A DNA stretch of 37,605 nucleotides, from positions 1 to 37,605 of the forward strand of contig JAFDHB010000015.1 of NCBI GenBank assembly GCA_019308985.1, in the 5' to 3' direction. The notes under the pieces were generated by a model, which was not told where the DNA came from, did not search any database, and saw only the letters and a program-made list of their open reading frames with translations. How positions within the stretch are numbered: the first letter of the stretch is position 1; every line of letters starts with the position of its first letter. Positions 34,147-37,605 of this stretch are shown piece by piece. Position numbers and translations under genes: made by a program. Origin of the DNA: Deltaproteobacteria bacterium. GTDB taxonomy: Bacteria > Desulfobacterota > DSM-4660 > Desulfatiglandales > HGW-15.

Positions 34147-36324
34147 TCATATCTTTTCCACTCGACAGAGTAAGGCGGTATGGGGCCACCCTCCCACCTC
34201 CGGACTGGAGAACTCCGGCCCGTCAGGGCAGAGGATGTTGGCGTTGGATTCGAATACCCCAAACAATTCCGGTTCCGGCTCTTTTCGCTCCGGAAACCAC
34301 CATCCATGCTGCACATCCACCATGCGGGGGTCCAGGATATCAGTCACACGCACTTTTACGCGAATGCTACCTTGAGGAGTAACCACGCGCACCCAGTCCC
34401 CTTCGACCACATCCAGGGCCGCTGCCGTGTTTGGGTGGAGACTGACGATGGGTCCAGGGTTCTCCTTTCGTGCCCTCTTGATCTGCCTCTGCTCAGAGTG
34501 ATACATGGGCATGAACCGGCTGCCTGTAATCAGAACCAGGGGGTATTCTTTCCAAATGAGGCGGTCTCCCGCGGGGCTGTGAGGCATCTCCCTGTAAACC
34601 GGCAATGGCTCACAACCCAGTTCCTCGAAAATACTGGATCGAAACTCCACCTTTCCGGACGGCGTGCCAAAACCAAACTGCTCGTAGCGCCGGTACTCCC
34701 GCCTGCCAAAGAGCCCGTTTTTTTCCACCAACTGCTGGAATCTCAGACCCACAGGCGCCAGGCACCAGTCCCACACCTCATCAATCGTTTCCCAGGGCCA
34801 GTGCTCTTCCTGATCGAGCCGGATTGCCAACCCCCGCCAGAAGTCATAAGGATTACGACGCTCATGGAGGGGATCAATCCCCCTCGGGCAGGGTACACAG
34901 AAGCCCGGGGTCAACCAGAGCTCGGTCGTTTCTACGGTGGAGCAGATAGGAAAAACATAGTCGGCCAGGGCGGCCGAGGGTGTGAGGTAGTATTCCGCCA
35001 CAACGTAAAGCTGAAGGGCTTTCAGGGCCTCGTACACACGACGAGTGTTGGCCAATGAGAGCAAAGGATTACTGGCGAGGGATATGGCTGCCGTGACAGG
35101 ATAGGGTCGCCCCGTGATTATGGTGTCACAGACCGCCCGCGCATGGGCCACGCTGGTCATGTCCGCGTGGGGCGGATGCATGTAATGGCGCGGGAGACGA
35201 CGGTTGGCCTCCACGTTTCTCTCCCAGCCCGGGAACCCGAAAAGGGGATATTCATCGGCGCCCAACTGCTTGGTCCGCTGCTCTGGGGGGAGGGCCTCGT
35301 TAAACTCCAGCTCGTCATTACCGCGGATCCGGCCGATCGGGTCGGCCCAGCCAAGGGGTTCTCCGCCCGGCACATCCAGGTTCCCGGCGATGGCTTTAAG
35401 GATGGCACGGGCCCTTGCGGCCTGGGTGGCATTCACGCCCTGCTTGTCAATGCCAAAACCCCAGGTGATGATTGCGGGCCTACTCATGGCATAGAGCCTG
35501 GCCGACTTGACCACCAGCTCAGGAGTGAGCCATGTAATCTCTGCCACACGCTGCGGTGTGTATTCTGCTACGGCGGTCTCCAGATCCTCGAATCCCACGG
35601 TCCAGTTCTTGACAAAGTCCCGGTCATAGAGCTCATCCTCAATGATAATTTTCAACCATCCCAGCATCAGGGCGACATCAGTGCCCGGTCGGATCTGGAG
35701 GAAGATATCCGCCTTTTCCGCCTCGGGGATGCGACGGGGGTCCACCACTATGAGCCGGGCGCCGTTCTTTTTGGCCTTGAGGATCATGGGGTAGAGACCG
35801 ATGGGATCAGATTGGGAAGGTGCATGCCCCCACAGAACCACGCACTTGGCCTGCATCACTTCGCCTCGGGTAAAGCCGCCGTAGGTGGCATATTCCACGG
35901 TCTGGCTGGGGCACATGCACACATTGTTGGCTCCGAAGATATTGGGCGAACCGAATAGGTTAAAAAACCTTCGCTCATCCCAGTGGTAGGTCCGTTTGGT
36001 ACCGTGTGTGAAGGCCAGGGTCTCTGCACCGTACCTGTCACGCAGATAGGAAAGCTTCTCCGAGACCTCGTCCAGCGCCTGCTCCCAGGTGATGCGTTCC
36101 CATTGGCCGGCGCCCCGCGCGCCTTTTCGTTTGAGCGGGTAATTGAGGCGACCCGGATGATAAACATGGTCCAGCATCAGCTTTCCGCGATTGCAGATAC
36201 GTCCTCTGGTGATAGGATGCTCCCTGTCCCCAGTTACCTTGACCGCCCTGCCGTTCTCTATCTCCAATCGGAGACCGCAGCGTGGATGGCACAACCCGCA
36301 ATAGGTTCTCCTGATTTCCTTCAT
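34147..36324 (-). CDS. Molybdopterin oxidoreductase, DMSO reductase family
   Basis: A 725-residue cytoplasmic bis-MGD enzyme with an N-terminal [4Fe-4S] site: Cys9, Cys12, Cys16 and Cys44 (YCGLCHPRC ... GRICNRG). Then the molybdopterin-binding core (WERITWEQALDEVSEKL, VVDPRRIPEAEKADIFLQIRPGTD) and the C-terminal dinucleotide-binding domain (LITGSRF, VSLHPNTAAAL, GDWVRV). The metal ligand is probably Cys136 or Cys138 in NVCMCPSQ, aligning with the ligand Cys of acetylene hydratase. There is no Tat signal, and no electron-transfer subunit next to it. The ATG at 36324 has GAGAGG 7 bases upstream; an earlier start at 36372 does not fit the family. The substrate cannot be read. Confidence 0.88.
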   Translation of the reverse strand: MKEIRRTYCGLCHPRCGLRLEIENGRAVKVTGDREHPITRGRICNRGKLMLDHVYHPGRLNYPLKRKGARGAGQWERITWEQALDEVSEKLSYLRDRYGAETLAFTHGTKRTYHWDERRFFNLFGSPNIFGANNVCMCPSQTVEYATYGGFTRGEVMQAKCVVLWGHAPSQSDPIGLYPMILKAKKNGARLIVVDPRRIPEAEKADIFLQIRPGTDVALMLGWLKIIIEDELYDRDFVKNWTVGFEDLETAVAEYTPQRVAEITWLTPELVVKSARLYAMSRPAIITWGFGIDKQGVNATQAARARAILKAIAGNLDVPGGEPLGWADPIGRIRGNDELEFNEALPPEQRTKQLGADEYPLFGFPGWERNVEANRRLPRHYMHPPHADMTSVAHARAVCDTIITGRPYPVTAAISLASNPLLSLANTRRVYEALKALQLYVVAEYYLTPSAALADYVFPICSTVETTELWLTPGFCVPCPRGIDPLHERRNPYDFWRGLAIRLDQEEHWPWETIDEVWDWCLAPVGLRFQQLVEKNGLFGRREYRRYEQFGFGTPSGKVEFRSSIFEELGCEPLPVYREMPHSPAGDRLIWKEYPLVLITGSRFMPMYHSEQRQIKRARKENPGPIVSLHPNTAAALDVVEGDWVRVVTPQGSIRVKVRVTDILDPRMVDVQHGWWFPERKEPEPELFGVFESNANILCPDGPEFSSPEVGGWPHTALLCRVEKI

Positions 36325-36428
36325 GAGCGACCTCTCTTGAAAAGGGTTTGTATGGTTATTGTTGAATTTCAAAAAGGATGCGGTTTCCCTTCATGAGACG
36401 GAAAGTTGCCATGATCCCTCTTTCCCTT

Positions 36429-36453
36429 GTAGGAGCAACCTCCTGGTTGCGAT
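36429..36453. repeat. REP-like palindrome
   Basis: A GTAG tetranucleotide at 36429-36432 is followed by a hairpin with arms GCAACC (36435-36440) and GGTTGC (36445-36450) around a TCCT loop. A GTAG head plus short palindrome is the form of REP elements mobilised by RAYT transposases. Only one copy was noticed in the window. Confidence 0.5.
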
Positions 36454-36583
36454 CATGAGCATTTTACTCCGTATCAAAGTATTCATGGCAAACCAATACC
36501 CGTTAAAGTAATAGGGGATATCATTGGTGTCCAAAATCTCTTGCAAGTATACGTCCTTATTCGCACCGTCAACAAAATCCCAA

Positions 36584-36688
36584 TGTCATACCCGTGAACA
36601 CGGGCATCCAGAGAACGTGATTTCCTATCAGCAGACTAGATTCCTGCTGGAGTTTATCCCGCACCTGTGATGCGGGGCAGGAATGACA
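36584..36688. repeat. MITE-like palindromic repeat element
   Basis: Bounded by TGTCAT (36584-36589) and ATGACA (36683-36688). Inside are CCCGTG/CACGGG (36591-36604), ATTCCTGC/GCAGGAAT (36640-36647 and 36677-36684) and CCCGCA/TGCGGG (36658-36663 and 36671-36676). It resembles the dispersed 'ATTCCCGC...GCGGGAAT' palindromes seen between genes in many proteobacteria. Confidence 0.6.
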
Positions 36689-37100
36689 GAATGAGGTTGC
36701 TATCGTAATAATCTCCTGTGATACGCGGCACTATTGCACTTAGGGTTACATCCGCTTTTCGTTTTTGGACAACAGTGAGGGGATATAAATCCTTTTGATT
36801 GATGTGTCTGTCATGGTCATGTATTGTCTGAATTCAGCCAGCATAATTTATCTATCTAGGTTAGAGAAATGAAACGACAGTTTTCCCATACTGTTCTTAT
36901 ACTGCGATATTCTAGGCTATAAGTCAAATTACTCCTTTTCCCTATTGACACTCAGACATCCTTGCCATATTCTACCACCAATTACCATGACGGAGACAAG
37001 GAAATGTTCGGCCAAGAAAACCATAATGAGAATAGAACTTGTCAGAACAAATGGCAAAATACAGGATAGTAAAAATTGAAACCCTGATACAGATGACCAA

Positions 37101-37241
37101 ATGAAGACGACTCAATATTTCGAATACACCAGAAAGAGGTCGGAGCGAGCACAAATCAGAGAAGAATGGATAGAATATGTAATTAAACATCCGCAAAAGG
37201 TCGCTATCCAATCTGATGGAAGGATCAGAAAATGGGCATGA
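37101..37241 (+). pseudogene. Truncated DUF4258-like small protein
   Basis: A 46-residue frame whose start (MKTTQYFEYTRKR, then REEWIEYVIKHP and SDGRIRKW) matches the opening half of a family of about 75-residue proteins, often annotated DUF4258 and found in toxin-antitoxin-like pairs. It stops right after RIRKWA, where relatives continue with a strand-rich C-terminal half. The downstream sequence does not supply that half in any frame I checked. No partner gene (typically DUF2283) was found. Probably a decayed remnant. Confidence 0.5.
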
Positions 37242-37605
37242 GGAGTCACGCCCGGGTGAATCAGGACGACTGATCCGCTTTTCAAGGTTTTTCCTGGTTC
37301 CAGTATTTTCGTCGGATATCCTTTTTCAAGAACCGGCCCGCTCTCCCCCAAACTATCTCCTTGTGGGCAGGAAGGACCCCCTCTTCTATCTTTGGCTCAG
37401 GCTGTTTGTCAGGCCCGGGGGTTCGATCATAGGGATGGAACTCCTATTTGAGTAGATGGCTATTTTTGTCAATATATTTATATCCAATACTTTGATTACT
37501 ATTTCAGGCTTTTATAATCAGCCCTAATCGAATATCAAATCTCGGCATACAATTAGCATTTTCAAATTCACTCGGTTACACAGGGCGGTTTGGGCTTGAG
37601 GTTTG

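Larger units (their letters stand above)
36325..37605. other. Largely non-coding right end
   Basis: About 1280 bases with no gene of normal length. It contains a REP-like hairpin (36429-36453), a palindromic MITE-like element (36584-36688) and a 46-residue toxin-like remnant (37101-37241). The stretches 36700-37090 and 37460-37605 are AT-rich and show nothing else I can support. Confidence 0.6.

Noticed and set aside
34180..35958. Two long plus-strand frames (34180-35058 and 35143-35958)
   Set aside because: Both are shadows of the molybdopterin oxidoreductase on the minus strand and show no family features.
37267..37438. Stop-free minus-strand stretch whose translation includes VWGRAGRFLKKDIRRKYW
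   Set aside because: It looks protein-like but has no start codon, is under 60 codons and is bounded by a stop just upstream; no family could be named.
37112..37455. Overlapping 79-codon frames on both strands at the right end
   Set aside because: No ribosome-binding sites or family features; one overlaps the antisense of the DUF4258-like remnant.

Overview
The window reads as a chromosomal segment of a Gram-negative anaerobe, most likely a deltaproteobacterium in the broad sense (Desulfobacterota). The evidence is a complete Tol-Pal envelope operon, tandem MoeA-type molybdenum cofactor genes, an AprA/fumarate-reductase-like flavoprotein with a small ferredoxin, an orphan molybdopterin oxidoreductase, GTP-type PEP carboxykinase and a PPDK-like enzyme. 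The assignment rests on remembered family resemblance, not a search. Base composition is near half G+C except in AT-rich intergenic stretches. No rRNA, tRNA or CRISPR array was seen.

Layout: (1) 1-4172, molybdenum cofactor block: moeA-like gene cut by the window edge, a second MoeA fused to a periplasmic-binding-like domain, a stand-alone ModE-type DNA-binding protein, and mobB. (2) 4232-9811, tolQ-tolR-tolA-tolB-pal-cpoB, with a near-consensus promoter in front and a strong hairpin behind. (3) 9925-15292, mixed small genes: a nuclease with an Ada-type zinc module, a two-gene HTH/small-protein operon with its own promoter, a DUF1343 (NamZ-like) protein, a PpiD-like folding factor, a DUF1285-like protein and a small hypothetical. 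(4) 15473-21266, an operon of LsrF-like class I aldolase, zinc dehydrogenase, long class II aldolase and a YhaM-like HD exonuclease, then a PHP phosphoesterase. (5) 21354-22386, a broken REP-associated tyrosine transposase framed by inverted and tandem repeats. (6) 22487-30413, central carbon block: a divergent GAPDH-like gene in an operon behind a 1391-residue PPDK-like protein, facing a GTP-type PEP carboxykinase across a repeat-rich control region. (7) 30520-36324, ferredoxin, flavoprotein, ribosomal protein S1 and a molybdopterin oxidoreductase, all on the minus strand. (8) 36325-37605, mostly non-coding, with a REP-like hairpin, a MITE-like palindromic element and a truncated toxin-like gene.

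How the genes fit together: the cofactor genes at the left could serve the molybdoenzyme at the right. Two aldolases, GAPDH, a PPDK-like phosphotransferase and PEPCK lie within 15 kb and suggest gluconeogenesis or an unassigned phospho-sugar route. The best candidate for something undescribed is the PPDK-like protein: it keeps the ATP-grasp and phosphohistidine domains, lacks the PEP/pyruvate barrel, carries about 900 N-terminal residues I do not recognise, and is tied to the odd GAPDH.
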